DNA of 36,283 nt from Pseudomonadota bacterium (GCA_023399375.1 JAEWPX010000124.1:1-36283), one strand, 5' to 3'; counted from the stretch's first letter, positions 21,492 to 30,981 are shown. The notes: generated by a model not told the origin, from the sequence alone. Translations and numbers: made by a program.

Positions 21492-23483
21492 ATGCCGACG
21501 ATTCCTGTGAAGGACGAGCCCAAAGGCGTTGCCCTTGCCGAGCCGGAACTGATTGAAAAAGACGTTGACATCCTCATGGTCGGTGGCGGCATGGGTTGCT
21601 GCGGCGCCGCCTACGAGGTTTGCCGCTGGGCCGACAAGATCGGCGGGATCAGCGTGATGCTGCTCGACAAGGCCGCCCTCGAGCGCTCCGGCGCCGTTGC
21701 GCAGGGCCTGTCCGCCATCAATACCTACATCGGCGAGAACGTCGCCGACGACTACGTCAAGATGGTCCGCACCGACCTTATGGGTCTGGTCCGCGAAGAC
21801 CTGATCTTCGACGTCGGCCGTCACGTCGACGATTCCGTCCACCTGTTCGAAGAGTGGGGCCTGCCCTGCTGGACCAAAGACGCCGACGGCCACAACCTCG
21901 ACGGCGCCCAGTCCAAGGCCAAGGGCGTGTCCCTGCGCACCGGCGCCAAGCCCGTCCGCTCCGGCCGCTGGCAGATCATGATCAACGGCGAGTCCTACAA
22001 GTGCATCGTGGCCGAGGCTGCCAAGAACGCCCTGGGCCAGGATCGCTACATGGAGCGCGTCTTCATCGTGAAGCTGCTCCTGGACGCCAAGCAGCCCAAC
22101 CGCATCGCCGGTGCGGTCGGCTTCTCCACCCGCGAAAACAAAGTCTTCGTCTTCAAGGCCAACGCCATCCTGGTGGCCTGCGGCGGCGCGGTCAACGTGT
22201 ACCGCCCCCGCTCCACCGGTGAAGGCATGGGCCGCGCCTGGTACCCGGTCTGGAACGCTGGTTCCACCTACACCATGTGCGCTCAGGTCGGCGCCGAGAT
22301 GACGATGATGGAAAACCGCTTCGTCCCCGCCCGCTTCAAGGACGGTTACGGCCCGGTCGGCGCTTGGTTCCTGCTCTTCAAGGCCAAAGCCACCAACGCC
22401 AAGGGCGAAGATTACTGCGCCACCAACAAGGCCATGCTGAAGCCCTACGAGGATCGCGGCTACGCCAAGGGTCACATCATCCCGACCTGCCTGCGTAACC
22501 ACATGATGCTCCGTGAAATGCGCGAAGGCCGCGGCCCGATCTACATGGACACCGCCGGCGCCCTGCAGTCCACCTTCGCCAACCTCAACGCCGAGCAGCA
22601 GAAGCACCTCGAGTCCGAGGCGTGGGAAGACTTCCTCGACATGTGCGTCGGCCAGGCCAACCTCTGGGCCTGCACGGACACCGAGCCCGAGAAGAAGGGC
22701 TCCGAGATCATGCCGACCGAGCCTTACCTGCTCGGTTCCCACTCCGGCTGCTGCGGCATCTGGGTCTCCGGCCCGGACGAAGCCTGGGTGCCGGACGAGT
22801 ACAAAGTCAAGGCCGACAACGGCAAGGTCTACAACCGCATGACCACGGTCAACGGTCTGTTCACCTGCGCTGACGGCGTCGGCGCCTCCGGCCACAAGTT
22901 CTCCTCGGGCTCCCACGCCGAGGGCCGCATCGCCGGCAAGCAGATGGTGCGCTGGGTCGTCGACCACAAGGACTTCAAGCCCACCCTGGCTGAAAAGGCT
23001 GCCGATCTCGCCAAAGAGATCTACAAGCCCTGGGAAACCTTCAAGGCCAACGTCGGCGTTTCCACCGACCCGGTCGTGAACCCCAACTACATCACCCCGC
23101 ACAACTTCATGATGCGCCTGGTGAAGTGCACGGACGAGTACGGCGGAGGCTGCGCCACCCTGTACACGACCTCCAAGTCCCTGCTCGACACTGGCTTCCA
23201 GCTGCTGCAATACCTGGAAGAGGACAGCCAGAAGCTGGCCGCCCGCGACCTGCACGAGCTTATGCGCTGCTGGGAGCAGTACCACCGCCTGTGGACCGTC
23301 CGCCTGCACATGACCCACATCATGTTCCGTGAAGAGACCCGTTACCCGGGCTTCTACTACCGCGGCGACTTCCTGGGCCTGGACGACAGCAAATGGAAGT
23401 GCTTCGTCAACTCGAAGTACAACCCGGCCACCAAGGAGACCCAGGTCTTCAAGAAGGCCTACTACCAGATCATTCCCGAGTAG
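21492..23483 (+). CDS. aprA: Adenylylsulfate (APS) reductase alpha subunit
   Basis: FAD subunit that reduces APS to sulfite and AMP in dissimilatory sulfate reduction. The 663-residue protein has the N-terminal dinucleotide motif VGGGMGCCGAA (about residues 28-40). It has the fumarate-reductase-like fold with ERSGAVAQGLSAINTYIGE (cited by SGAVAQGLSAIN), RPRSTGEGMGRAWY and the GVGASGHKFSSGSHAEGR active-site region near the second FAD motif. Length fits the family. ACGGAGGA lies ahead of the ATG. Codon choice is strongly C-ending, as expected for one of the most abundant proteins of a sulfate reducer. A strong terminator follows 10 bases after the stop. Confidence 0.98.
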   Translation: MPTIPVKDEPKGVALAEPELIEKDVDILMVGGGMGCCGAAYEVCRWADKIGGISVMLLDKAALERSGAVAQGLSAINTYIGENVADDYVKMVRTDLMGLVREDLIFDVGRHVDDSVHLFEEWGLPCWTKDADGHNLDGAQSKAKGVSLRTGAKPVRSGRWQIMINGESYKCIVAEAAKNALGQDRYMERVFIVKLLLDAKQPNRIAGAVGFSTRENKVFVFKANAILVACGGAVNVYRPRSTGEGMGRAWYPVWNAGSTYTMCAQVGAEMTMMENRFVPARFKDGYGPVGAWFLLFKAKATNAKGEDYCATNKAMLKPYEDRGYAKGHIIPTCLRNHMMLREMREGRGPIYMDTAGALQSTFANLNAEQQKHLESEAWEDFLDMCVGQANLWACTDTEPEKKGSEIMPTEPYLLGSHSGCCGIWVSGPDEAWVPDEYKVKADNGKVYNRMTTVNGLFTCADGVGASGHKFSSGSHAEGRIAGKQMVRWVVDHKDFKPTLAEKAADLAKEIYKPWETFKANVGVSTDPVVNPNYITPHNFMMRLVKCTDEYGGGCATLYTTSKSLLDTGFQLLQYLEEDSQKLAARDLHELMRCWEQYHRLWTVRLHMTHIMFREETRYPGFYYRGDFLGLDDSKWKCFVNSKYNPATKETQVFKKAYYQIIPE

Positions 23484-23493
23484 GAATGACCAG

Positions 23494-23527
23494 AGCGGCC
23501 GCGGGGTTTTCCCCGCGGCCGCTTTTT
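23494..23527 (+). terminator. Strong rho-independent terminator after aprA
   Basis: AGCGGCCGCGGGG (23494-23506), loop TTTT, CCCCGCGGCCGCT (23511-23523), then TTTTT. The 13-bp stem is perfect. It separates aprBA from the qmo genes. Confidence 0.93.
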
Positions 23528-23558
23528 AACGGTCTTACCCGGGCGGACGGACCGTGCT

Positions 23559-23588
23559 TTGACGCCTACGGCGGGGGCGGTCTATCCT
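23559..23588 (+). promoter_or_regulatory. Candidate qmo promoter
   Basis: TTGACG (23559-23564), 18-base spacer, TATCCT (23583-23588). It lies between the aprA terminator and qmoA, giving a leader of about 45 bases. Four of six -10 positions match consensus. Confidence 0.5.
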
Positions 23589-23639
23589 CGCGGATCAGGC
23601 CGTTTTCTTGCTGGCCTTAACCATTGCCGGGAGGTTGCG

Positions 23640-24881
23640 ATGGGAAGCAACGCGATACTGGTCGTCGGCGGCGGCTTCAGCGGCATTACCGCCGCGCTTG
23701 AAGCCGCGGAAGTCGGCCACGAGGTCTACATCGTCGAGAAAAATGCTTTTCTCGGCGGCCGGGTGATGCAGCTCAATAAATATTTCCCCAAGCTGTGCCC
23801 CCCGTCCTGCGGTCTGGAAATTCAGTTCCAGCGCATCAAGAACAACAAGAACGTCAAGTTTTTCACTCTGGCCGAAGTCGTCAAGGTCACGGGCAAGGCC
23901 GGCGACTACGAAGTCACTGTGAAAATCAAGCCCCGCTATGTCGAACCCGGCAGCGTCGATCTCTCCGAGACGGTCAAAAAGCTTTCCAAGGACGTCAAGA
24001 GCGACTTCGAATTGGGCCTCGGCGAGCGCAAGGCCCTGTACATGGACGTCCCCTTCGCCTTCCCCAACCGCTACGTTCTGGACAAGGAACGCTGCACCAA
24101 GGAAGACCTGGAACTCCTGTCCGGCGCCGACGTGATCAACCTCGACGACGCACCCAAGGAAGTCGTGCTCAAGGTCGGGTCCATCGTCTACGCCACGGGC
24201 TGGAAGCCCTACGACGTGACGCGGCTCACCAACCTCGGCGCGGGCGAGATCGCCAACTGCGTCAGCAACATGCAGCTCGAGCGCCTGGCTTCTCCGAGCG
24301 GCCCCACCCGCGGCAAGATCGTGCGCCCCTCTGACGGCAAGGCCCCGCGCTCCGTGGCTTTCGTGCAGTGCGCCGGTTCGCGCGACGAAAACCACCTCAA
24401 CTACTGCTCCTACATCTGCTGCATGGCGTCCCTCAAGCAGGCCGCCTACGTGCGCGAAGCCTTCCCGGAAGCCCGCGTCACCATTTACTACATCGACCTG
24501 CGCACCCCGGGCCGTTACGACAACTTCGCCAAGCGCATCCTGGCCGATGACCGCATCAACGCGGTCAAGGGCAAGGTCGCCGCCGTGGCCGAGGACGCCG
24601 GCACCGGCGATGTCATCCTCACCGTGGAAGACGCCGTGTCCGGCATCAAGTCCGACAACCGCTTCGAACTGGTGGTGCTGGCCACGGGCATGCAGCCGAG
24701 CATCGCCGGCGAGCGCCTGCCGGTGGACGTCCCCCTGGACGAAATGGGCTTTATCGTGGGCGGCGAGGAGAAAGGCATTTTCGCCGCCGGTTGCGCCGCC
24801 ACGCCCCTTGACGTCATGAAGTCGGCCCAGTCCGCGACCGGCGCGGCCATGAAAGCAATCGCTTTGGTGCGAGGGAGGTAG
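23640..24881 (+). CDS. qmoA: Quinone-interacting membrane-bound oxidoreductase subunit A
   Basis: Soluble FAD subunit of the Qmo complex that links the menaquinone pool to APS reductase. The 413-residue HdrA-like protein opens with ILVVGGGFSGITAALEAAE and the FAD-binding EKNAFLGGR. It keeps the CPPSCGLE cysteines (Cys53, Cys57) and the VQCAGSRDENHLNYCSYICC segment typical of HdrA (key run CAGSRDENHLNYCSYICC). It lacks the extra ferredoxin domain of full HdrA, as other QmoA do. GGGAGG precedes the ATG at 23640; a longer frame starts at the promoter and is not used. First gene of qmoABCD. Confidence 0.96.
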   Translation: MGSNAILVVGGGFSGITAALEAAEVGHEVYIVEKNAFLGGRVMQLNKYFPKLCPPSCGLEIQFQRIKNNKNVKFFTLAEVVKVTGKAGDYEVTVKIKPRYVEPGSVDLSETVKKLSKDVKSDFELGLGERKALYMDVPFAFPNRYVLDKERCTKEDLELLSGADVINLDDAPKEVVLKVGSIVYATGWKPYDVTRLTNLGAGEIANCVSNMQLERLASPSGPTRGKIVRPSDGKAPRSVAFVQCAGSRDENHLNYCSYICCMASLKQAAYVREAFPEARVTIYYIDLRTPGRYDNFAKRILADDRINAVKGKVAAVAEDAGTGDVILTVEDAVSGIKSDNRFELVVLATGMQPSIAGERLPVDVPLDEMGFIVGGEEKGIFAAGCAATPLDVMKSAQSATGAAMKAIALVRGR

Positions 24882-24886
24882 CGGCG

Positions 24887-27178
24887 ATGGCCGAAAAAAT
24901 CGGTGTGTATATCGACGAATCCAGCGTCGCCCCGCTCCTTAACGCCGAGGAGCTGGCCGCGTACGTCAGGGAGAAATGCGGCGGGGCCTGCCCCATCGTC
25001 AAGGCCCACAAACGGCTGTCGAGCCCGGACGGCGTGGCCATGATCAAGGCCGACGTCGACGCCGGCGAAATCGACGCGGTGCTCATCTGCGGCACTTCGC
25101 CCCGGGTCGACTGGGACGTCTTCACCTTTGGCGACAAGGTGCTCGTCGATCGCGTCAATCTGCGCGAGTTCGTGACCCTGTCCTATAAAAATCCCGACGG
25201 TTCGGCCGTCGCGGCCGGCGGCCCCATCCCTGCCGAACTGCGTTCCATGGTGCAGGATTACCTGCGCATGGGCGTGGTCAAGCTGCAGAAGATGAGCAAG
25301 CCCAATCCGGAGTTGCCCGAGACCAACAAGACCATTCTGGTCCTCGGCGGCGGATTTACCGGCTTGAACGCAGCCCTGGCCGCTGCCGGCGCCGGCGCCG
25401 AAGTCGTCATCGTGGAGAAGTCCGACAAGCTCGGCGGCCGCGCCGCGGGGCTCTACAAGACCTTCCCCATGAACTACCCCTACCTCGAGGCCACGGACAC
25501 CGGCATCGACCGGCTCATCGGCCTCGTGACGGGCAATTCCAAGATCAAGGTGCGCCTCAATACGACCCTCAAGCTGCTCGCCGGCGCGCCGGCCATGTAC
25601 GAGGCCACCCTGGCCTCGGGCGGCAACGAGGAGAAGATTGCCGTGGGCTCGGTGGTCCTGGCCGCCGGCTGGACGCCCATGGAGACCGAGGCACTCGCGC
25701 CTTTCGGCTACGGCAAGCTCAAGAACGTCGTGACCTCGGCCGAGTTCGAGGCCATGGTCAAGGCCGGCGACATCAAGCGCCCCTCCGACGGCAAGGCCCC
25801 GGGTTCGGTCGCATTCATCGTGGACGTGACCAAGCTCATGGAGGCCGCCACGGCCGAGGCGGTCGCGGAGATCCCCGCCGAGGAAGCCAAGGCCGCTGAG
25901 AAGAAGGAAGGCGAGGAGGAAGCTCCCACCTTCAATCCGATCAAGACGCCCAAGCATCTCGCCTACTCCTCGGAGCTGACGAGCCTCGTCGCGCTCAAGC
26001 AGGCCAACTACGTCCGGGAAAAGCTCCCCGACGCCGTGGCCATGATCGTCTATGACAACATGATGGTTCCGGGCATCAACGAGCGCTACTACCGCGCCGC
26101 CCAGGACAACCCCGGCATCATGCTCACCAAGGGCACGGTGACGGGCGTGACCGAGGAAGGCACGAGCCTCGTGGTCGCGGCCAAGGACACCCTCCTTGGC
26201 GGCGAGATCACCCTGGCCGCCGATCTCGTGGTCCTGCCCACGGGCCTCGTGCCGGCCACGGCGCTCGACCCGACCATCAACCTGCTCTACCGCCAGGGCC
26301 CGGCCTTCCCGGACCTCGGCCTGTTCGACGGCTTCGCCGATTCGAACTACATCTGCTTCCCCTACGAGACCCGCCGCACGGGCATCTACGCCGCCGGCTG
26401 CGTGCGCCAGCCCATGACCATGGCGCAGGCCCGGGAAGACGCCGCCGGCGCGGCGCTCAAGGCCATCCAGTGCGTCGAGTCCGCCAGCCATGGCGTGGCC
26501 GTACATCCCCGCTCGGGCGACCTGTCCTACCCGGTGTTCAACTTCGTGCGCTGCACCCAGTGCAAGCGCTGCACCGAGGAATGCCCGTTCGGCGCCCTGG
26601 ACGACGACGAGAAGGGAACGCCCAAGCCCAATCCCACGCGCTGCCGCCGCTGCGGCACCTGCATGGGCGCCTGCCCCGAACGCGTCATCTCGTTCGACAA
26701 CTACAACATCGACATGATCGGCTCCATGATCCGCGAGTGCGAGATTCCGCCCAAGATCGAAGAAGGCGGGCCGCGCGTGCTCATCCTGGCCTGCGAGAAC
26801 GACGCCTACCCGGCGCTCGACATGGCGGCCATCCGCGGCAAGAAGTGGAGCCCCTACGTGCGCATCATCCCGGTGCGCTGCCTGGGTTCGGTCAACGCCA
26901 TCTGGGTGGCCGACGCCATGAGCAAGGGCGTCGACGGCGTCATGCTGCTCGGCTGCAAATACGGCGACGACTACCAGTGTCACTTCGTCAAGGGCTCCGA
27001 GATCTGCAACCGCCGCAAGGAAAACATCGCCGAGTCCCTGAAGCGCCTCGGCGTCGAACCCGAGCGTGTCGAGCAGTACCAGGTGGCCATCGACGAATAC
27101 GACAAGGTCCCGGACATGATCGACCAGTTCATGGATATGGTCCTCAAGATCGGCCCGAACCCGTTCAAAGGCTATTAG
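24887..27178 (+). CDS. qmoB: Quinone-interacting membrane-bound oxidoreductase subunit B
   Basis: A 763-residue HdrA/MvhD-type fusion. After a short N-terminal domain (1-140) comes an FAD domain with ILVLGGGFTGLNAALAAAGAG near 148. Two [4Fe-4S] motifs follow, CTQCKRCTEECP (Cys556-566) and CRRCGTCMGACP (Cys586-596), then a C-terminal MvhD-like domain (about 625-763) with LACENDAYPALDMA and LLGCKYGDDYQC. A lysine/glutamate-rich loop (about 325-350) interrupts the FAD domain. It passes electrons between QmoC and QmoA/AprB. It starts five bases after qmoA with GGGAGG upstream and is 12 bases from qmoC. Confidence 0.96.
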   Translation: MAEKIGVYIDESSVAPLLNAEELAAYVREKCGGACPIVKAHKRLSSPDGVAMIKADVDAGEIDAVLICGTSPRVDWDVFTFGDKVLVDRVNLREFVTLSYKNPDGSAVAAGGPIPAELRSMVQDYLRMGVVKLQKMSKPNPELPETNKTILVLGGGFTGLNAALAAAGAGAEVVIVEKSDKLGGRAAGLYKTFPMNYPYLEATDTGIDRLIGLVTGNSKIKVRLNTTLKLLAGAPAMYEATLASGGNEEKIAVGSVVLAAGWTPMETEALAPFGYGKLKNVVTSAEFEAMVKAGDIKRPSDGKAPGSVAFIVDVTKLMEAATAEAVAEIPAEEAKAAEKKEGEEEAPTFNPIKTPKHLAYSSELTSLVALKQANYVREKLPDAVAMIVYDNMMVPGINERYYRAAQDNPGIMLTKGTVTGVTEEGTSLVVAAKDTLLGGEITLAADLVVLPTGLVPATALDPTINLLYRQGPAFPDLGLFDGFADSNYICFPYETRRTGIYAAGCVRQPMTMAQAREDAAGAALKAIQCVESASHGVAVHPRSGDLSYPVFNFVRCTQCKRCTEECPFGALDDDEKGTPKPNPTRCRRCGTCMGACPERVISFDNYNIDMIGSMIRECEIPPKIEEGGPRVLILACENDAYPALDMAAIRGKKWSPYVRIIPVRCLGSVNAIWVADAMSKGVDGVMLLGCKYGDDYQCHFVKGSEICNRRKENIAESLKRLGVEPERVEQYQVAIDEYDKVPDMIDQFMDMVLKIGPNPFKGY

Positions 27179-27190
27179 GAGGAAGGCTCC

Positions 27191-28390
27191 ATGTCATACG
27201 CCGAGCGTATCAAACCCGATCTGCAGTTCGTCAAAGACCTGCAGGCGGCTGGTGGCGAAGCTTGCAAGAAGTGCTACCAGTGCGCCACCTGCAGCGTGGC
27301 CTGCCCTCTGGCCCCGCCCGAGAACCCCTTTCCGCGCAAGGAGATGGTCTGGGCGCAGTGGGGCCTCAAGGACCGTTTCGAGGGCGACATCGACATCTGG
27401 CTGTGCCACAACTGCCAGACCTGCTCCGAGCTGTGCCCCCGCGGCGCCCGGCCCGGCGACCTCATCTCCGCCATCCGCAACATCACCTACCGGGATCTCG
27501 TGTCGCCGAGCATCATCGGCAAATGGATGAGCTCGGCCAAGGATCTGCCGAAGCTCATCGCCATCCCGGCAATTCTGTATCTGTTCATCTGGCTCCTCAG
27601 CGCCGGCTTCGGTCTGCCCGAGGGCGAGATCGTTTACGGCAAGCTCTTCCCGGGCGATTTCACCATCGACCCCATCTTCGGCCTGGTCGCCATCTTCGTG
27701 ATGTTCAGCTTCTACAAGGGCGTGACCAAGCTGTGGAAGAGCTTCGACAAGACCATCCCCACCACCCTGCACATCGGCGCGCCGTACAAAAAGCCCAGCC
27801 TGATCGAATCGATCAAGGCCGTGGTTCTGGACGAGATCGCCACCCACGTGAAGTGGAACGAGTGCGGAAACGATAACACCGAACGCTACAAGGGCCACCT
27901 CTCGCTGTTCTACGGCTTCGTGGCCCTGGCCATCGTCACGTCCATCGTGGCGGTGTCCCACTGGGGCGGCAAGATCGTGCACTTCATCGCGCCGCTGGGG
28001 CACACGCCCATGCCCCTGTGGAGCCCGGTGAAGCTTCTCGCCAACGTCGGGGCCATCGCCCTGCTCTACGGCCTGACCATGCTGACCCGCCGTCGTCTGA
28101 GCGTCGATCCCGCCAAGTCCACGTCGTCCTACTACGACTGGTACCTGCTCGGGGTCATCTGGGCCGTGGCCCTCACGGGCCTTGGTTCGGAGATCTTCCG
28201 TCTGGCCGGCGTGGCCGCCCTGGCCTACCCGACCTACTACCTGCATCTGATTGCGGTCTTCATGCTGTTTGCCTATCTGCCCTGGTCCAAGCTCGGGCAC
28301 TTGGTCTACAGGACGACGGCGTTGGTGTACGCCCATCAGGCTGGGCGGCTTCCCCTCAAACGTGACGAAGCCAAGACTTTCATGGTCTAA
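27191..28390 (+). CDS. qmoC: Quinone-interacting membrane-bound oxidoreductase subunit C
   Basis: Membrane anchor of Qmo, 399 residues. The N-terminal HdrC-like domain holds two [4Fe-4S] motifs: Cys28, Cys31, Cys34, Cys38 (CYQCATCSVACP) and Cys72, Cys75, Cys78, Cys82 (CHNCQTCSELCP). The C-terminal part is an HdrE/NarI-like cytochrome b module with about six hydrophobic helices between residues 115 and 385 and several histidines as likely haem ligands. It takes electrons from menaquinol. AGGAGGAAG precedes the ATG. The qmoD start is 15 bases beyond its stop. Confidence 0.95.
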   Translation: MSYAERIKPDLQFVKDLQAAGGEACKKCYQCATCSVACPLAPPENPFPRKEMVWAQWGLKDRFEGDIDIWLCHNCQTCSELCPRGARPGDLISAIRNITYRDLVSPSIIGKWMSSAKDLPKLIAIPAILYLFIWLLSAGFGLPEGEIVYGKLFPGDFTIDPIFGLVAIFVMFSFYKGVTKLWKSFDKTIPTTLHIGAPYKKPSLIESIKAVVLDEIATHVKWNECGNDNTERYKGHLSLFYGFVALAIVTSIVAVSHWGGKIVHFIAPLGHTPMPLWSPVKLLANVGAIALLYGLTMLTRRRLSVDPAKSTSSYYDWYLLGVIWAVALTGLGSEIFRLAGVAALAYPTYYLHLIAVFMLFAYLPWSKLGHLVYRTTALVYAHQAGRLPLKRDEAKTFMV

Positions 28391-28405
28391 TTTAAGGAGG
28401 ATACC

Positions 28406-29098
28406 ATGGCTGAAGCTCGCAAAGTCTTCCCCATGAACGCGTTCGTGTCGTACCTGAAAGGCGTCGACAAGGAAGGCAACAAGAAAGCCGTGGCCGAGAT
28501 GGTCGGGTTCATGGCCGGCATGGAAATCGATGCGGAACTCGCTCCCTTCGCCGCCGCCCTGGCCAAGGCCTGGATATACGAACAGCATCCCGAACTCGTG
28601 CGCATGAGCAGCGGCGAACTCGGCAGCACCGCCCAGAACGTTTCCGTGTCCGTGCTGCCGCCCGACGTCGTGGCCGAGATCAGCGCCATTTTCGCCAAGC
28701 TGGCCGAGACCAAGAAGGCCAACGAGGAAATGTCCGCCAAGCTCGCCACCGTCGAAAAGGAACTGGCCGAGAAGACCGCCATCCTGAAAGACGTCGAGGT
28801 GCGCTGCAAGGCCGCCGAAGAGAAGGCCAAGAAGCTCGAGGCTTCCATGAAGGACGAGGGCGAGAAGGTCATCGTCGCCTCCGAAGCCAAGGTCACCGAA
28901 TACATCGGCAAGGTTGACGAGCTGCTCAAGATGATCGAGGACGTGAAAAAGCACGGCGTGGTCACCGTGGCCGCGGGCGGCGCCGCCCCGGCCGGCGGCG
29001 AAGCCGCTGCCGGCGGCACCGGCGAGCCCGTTGTCGGCGGCGAGCCGTCTGCGGACTTCGGCTTCGGCTCCGACGCCTTTGCTACGGACAAGTGGTAG
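28406..29098 (+). CDS. qmoD: QmoD-like protein, last gene of the qmo operon
   Basis: A 230-residue soluble protein matching the conserved gene that follows qmoC in Desulfovibrio (DVU0851 position). It has a globular N-terminus (1-90), a charged coiled-coil stretch (about 95-170, rich in AEK and KKLE repeats) and a glycine/alanine tail (about 190-215) ending in DFGFGSDAFATDKW. There are no cysteine clusters or membrane segments. It is thought to assist the Qmo-Apr link, but its function is not settled. AAGGAGG precedes the ATG. A strong terminator follows 20 bases after the stop, confirming that it closes the operon. Confidence 0.85.
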   Translation: MAEARKVFPMNAFVSYLKGVDKEGNKKAVAEMVGFMAGMEIDAELAPFAAALAKAWIYEQHPELVRMSSGELGSTAQNVSVSVLPPDVVAEISAIFAKLAETKKANEEMSAKLATVEKELAEKTAILKDVEVRCKAAEEKAKKLEASMKDEGEKVIVASEAKVTEYIGKVDELLKMIEDVKKHGVVTVAAGGAAPAGGEAAAGGTGEPVVGGEPSADFGFGSDAFATDKW

Positions 29099-29118
29099 AA
29101 TCGGCCCTGGGCCGTTTG

Positions 29119-29150
29119 AAAGGGGGAGGCCGACGGCCTCCCCCTTTTTT
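29119..29150 (+). terminator. Rho-independent terminator after qmoD
   Basis: AAAGGGGGAGGCC (29119-29131), loop GAC, GGCCTCCCCCTTT (29135-29147), then a T-run to 29150. The 13-bp stem is perfect. Confidence 0.92.
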
Positions 29151-29181
29151 GTTGTTGTGATCAGAAAGACCGGGAGACAAG

Positions 29182-30885
29182 GTGCAACGAGTCGGTGCTT
29201 TTTTCGCGGGACCCCTCCGGGCGCAGGTTGGAAAGTACAGCGAGACCGCCTCCCGGACCTTTGATCCCATGACCACGCAGGGGATGGTCACCGCGCCGCA
29301 TTATCTGGCCGCCCAGGCCGGCGTGGACGTGTTGCGCGCCGGCGGCAACGCCGTGGATGCTGCCATTTCCGCCGCGGCCGTGTTGACCGTGGTCTACCCG
29401 CAGATGTGCACGCTCGGCGGCGACAACTTCTGGTTGATCTACAATGCGAAGACCGGGGCCTTGCGCGCGCTCAACGCCAGCGGCCGGGCCGGTGAAAAAG
29501 CGACCATCGATTCCTACAGGTCCCGGGGGCTCGACGCGATTCCGCATCGCGGATTTCTGGCGGCCAATACCGTACCGGGCGTCGTCTCGGGTTGGGATGC
29601 CGCCTTCCGCTACGCCAGGGAAACCATGGGACAGTGCCTGCCCTGGGCGCGCCTTTTCCAGTCCGCCGTCGCCGCTGCGCGCGACGGCTTTCCCGTCAGC
29701 CCGAATCTGGCGCATTGGCAAGCGGTCAACGTCGATCCAGGCGACCGGGAGTCCCGCTGTCTGCAGCGTTTCGAGGCGTTTTCAGACATGTACCTCAAGC
29801 CGGGAGGCAAGGCGTACGCCTGCGGCGAGGTCCTGAAACTTCCCGTCCTGGCCGCGACGCTGGAGACCATCGCCAAGGACGGGGCGGATGCGTTCTATAC
29901 CGGCTCCTTGGCGAAAAGGATCGTCGACTACCTTCGGCAAAACGAAGGCATGCTGACGCGCGACGATTTCGCCGGGCATACGGCGGACTGGGTCGAACCG
30001 ATCCACGTGCCGTACCGCAACCTTGTCGCCTGTAATTTCCCGCCAAACACCCAGGGCATGGCTTCGCTCGAGATTTTGAACATTCTCAATAATTTTGATG
30101 TGCAAGCCCTCGTGGAGGGCTCGGCGGATTATTGCCATCTGCTCGTCGAAGCGACCAAGCAAGCCTTTGCCGATCGGGACCGTTACCTGACGGACCCGGA
30201 CTTTTCGCCGATTCCCCTGGGGGATTTGCTTGCGGCAGGGCACGGCCAGGAACAGGCCGCACGCATCGATTTCCGGAAGGCGGCGCAGGAGAGCAACCCC
30301 CTTGATCCCAAGGGCGATACGATCTGGCTTGGCGTGGTGGACGCGCAGGGCCATTCCGTATCGTTGATCCAAAGCGTCTACCATGATTTTGGCTCCGGTA
30401 TCGTGGCCGGCGATACCGGGGTGCTGCTGCAAAACCGCGGCAGCTTCTTTTCCCTGGATCCCCGCCATGTCAACCGGCTCGAACCGCGCAAACGGACCTT
30501 CCATACCCTCAATCCGGCCATGCTGCTGCGAGACGGCAGGCCCTGCCTCGTGTACGGCACCATGGGCGGCGAGGGGCAGCCCCAGACCCAGGCCGCCATC
30601 GTGACGCGCATCGTGGATTTCGGCATGACGCCGCAGGACGCGATCGCGGCGCCCCGTTGGCTGCATGGCCGCACCTGGGGGGCGTCGTCGAACGATCTCA
30701 AGCTGGAAAGCCGCATCGACGCGGGCACGGTGGAGGAATTGCGCCGCCGTGGCCATCCCGTTAAGGTCGTGGACGCTTATGCCGAGAGCATGGGACATGC
30801 CGGAGCGATCCTGATCGATCCGGAAACCGGCGTGCGGTATGGCGCTGCCGATCCGCGCGGCGACGGGCTGGCGGCCGGGTACTGA
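29182..30885 (+). CDS. Gamma-glutamyltransferase-like Ntn-hydrolase (YwrD type)
   Basis: A 567-residue member of the gamma-glutamyltransferase family, which self-cleaves before a threonine to give two subunits. The expected nucleophile is Thr380 in GDTIWLGVVD. Other family parts are RAGGNAVDAAISAAAVLTVV (key run GGNAVDAAI), CTLGGDNFWLIY, and YGTMGGEGQPQTQ for the second substrate-binding loop. The TTHxSVVD motif of classical enzymes reads TIWLGVVD, closer to YwrD/acylase-like members, and there is no signal peptide, so a cytoplasmic amidohydrolase of unknown substrate is more likely than a periplasmic glutathione hydrolase. The GTG at 29182 is preceded by GGGAG; the first ATG, 30 codons in, has no ribosome site. 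Confidence 0.85.
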   Translation: MQRVGAFFAGPLRAQVGKYSETASRTFDPMTTQGMVTAPHYLAAQAGVDVLRAGGNAVDAAISAAAVLTVVYPQMCTLGGDNFWLIYNAKTGALRALNASGRAGEKATIDSYRSRGLDAIPHRGFLAANTVPGVVSGWDAAFRYARETMGQCLPWARLFQSAVAAARDGFPVSPNLAHWQAVNVDPGDRESRCLQRFEAFSDMYLKPGGKAYACGEVLKLPVLAATLETIAKDGADAFYTGSLAKRIVDYLRQNEGMLTRDDFAGHTADWVEPIHVPYRNLVACNFPPNTQGMASLEILNILNNFDVQALVEGSADYCHLLVEATKQAFADRDRYLTDPDFSPIPLGDLLAAGHGQEQAARIDFRKAAQESNPLDPKGDTIWLGVVDAQGHSVSLIQSVYHDFGSGIVAGDTGVLLQNRGSFFSLDPRHVNRLEPRKRTFHTLNPAMLLRDGRPCLVYGTMGGEGQPQTQAAIVTRIVDFGMTPQDAIAAPRWLHGRTWGASSNDLKLESRIDAGTVEELRRRGHPVKVVDAYAESMGHAGAILIDPETGVRYGAADPRGDGLAAGY

Positions 30886-30981
30886 TCCCGTTTGCACGTT
30901 CTGCGCGGAGGCGGCTGCTGGCAGGGGCCGCCTGTGTTTTCGGAATTGCCGGCGCGCGCCGCAGGGGAGAGGAAGGAACTT

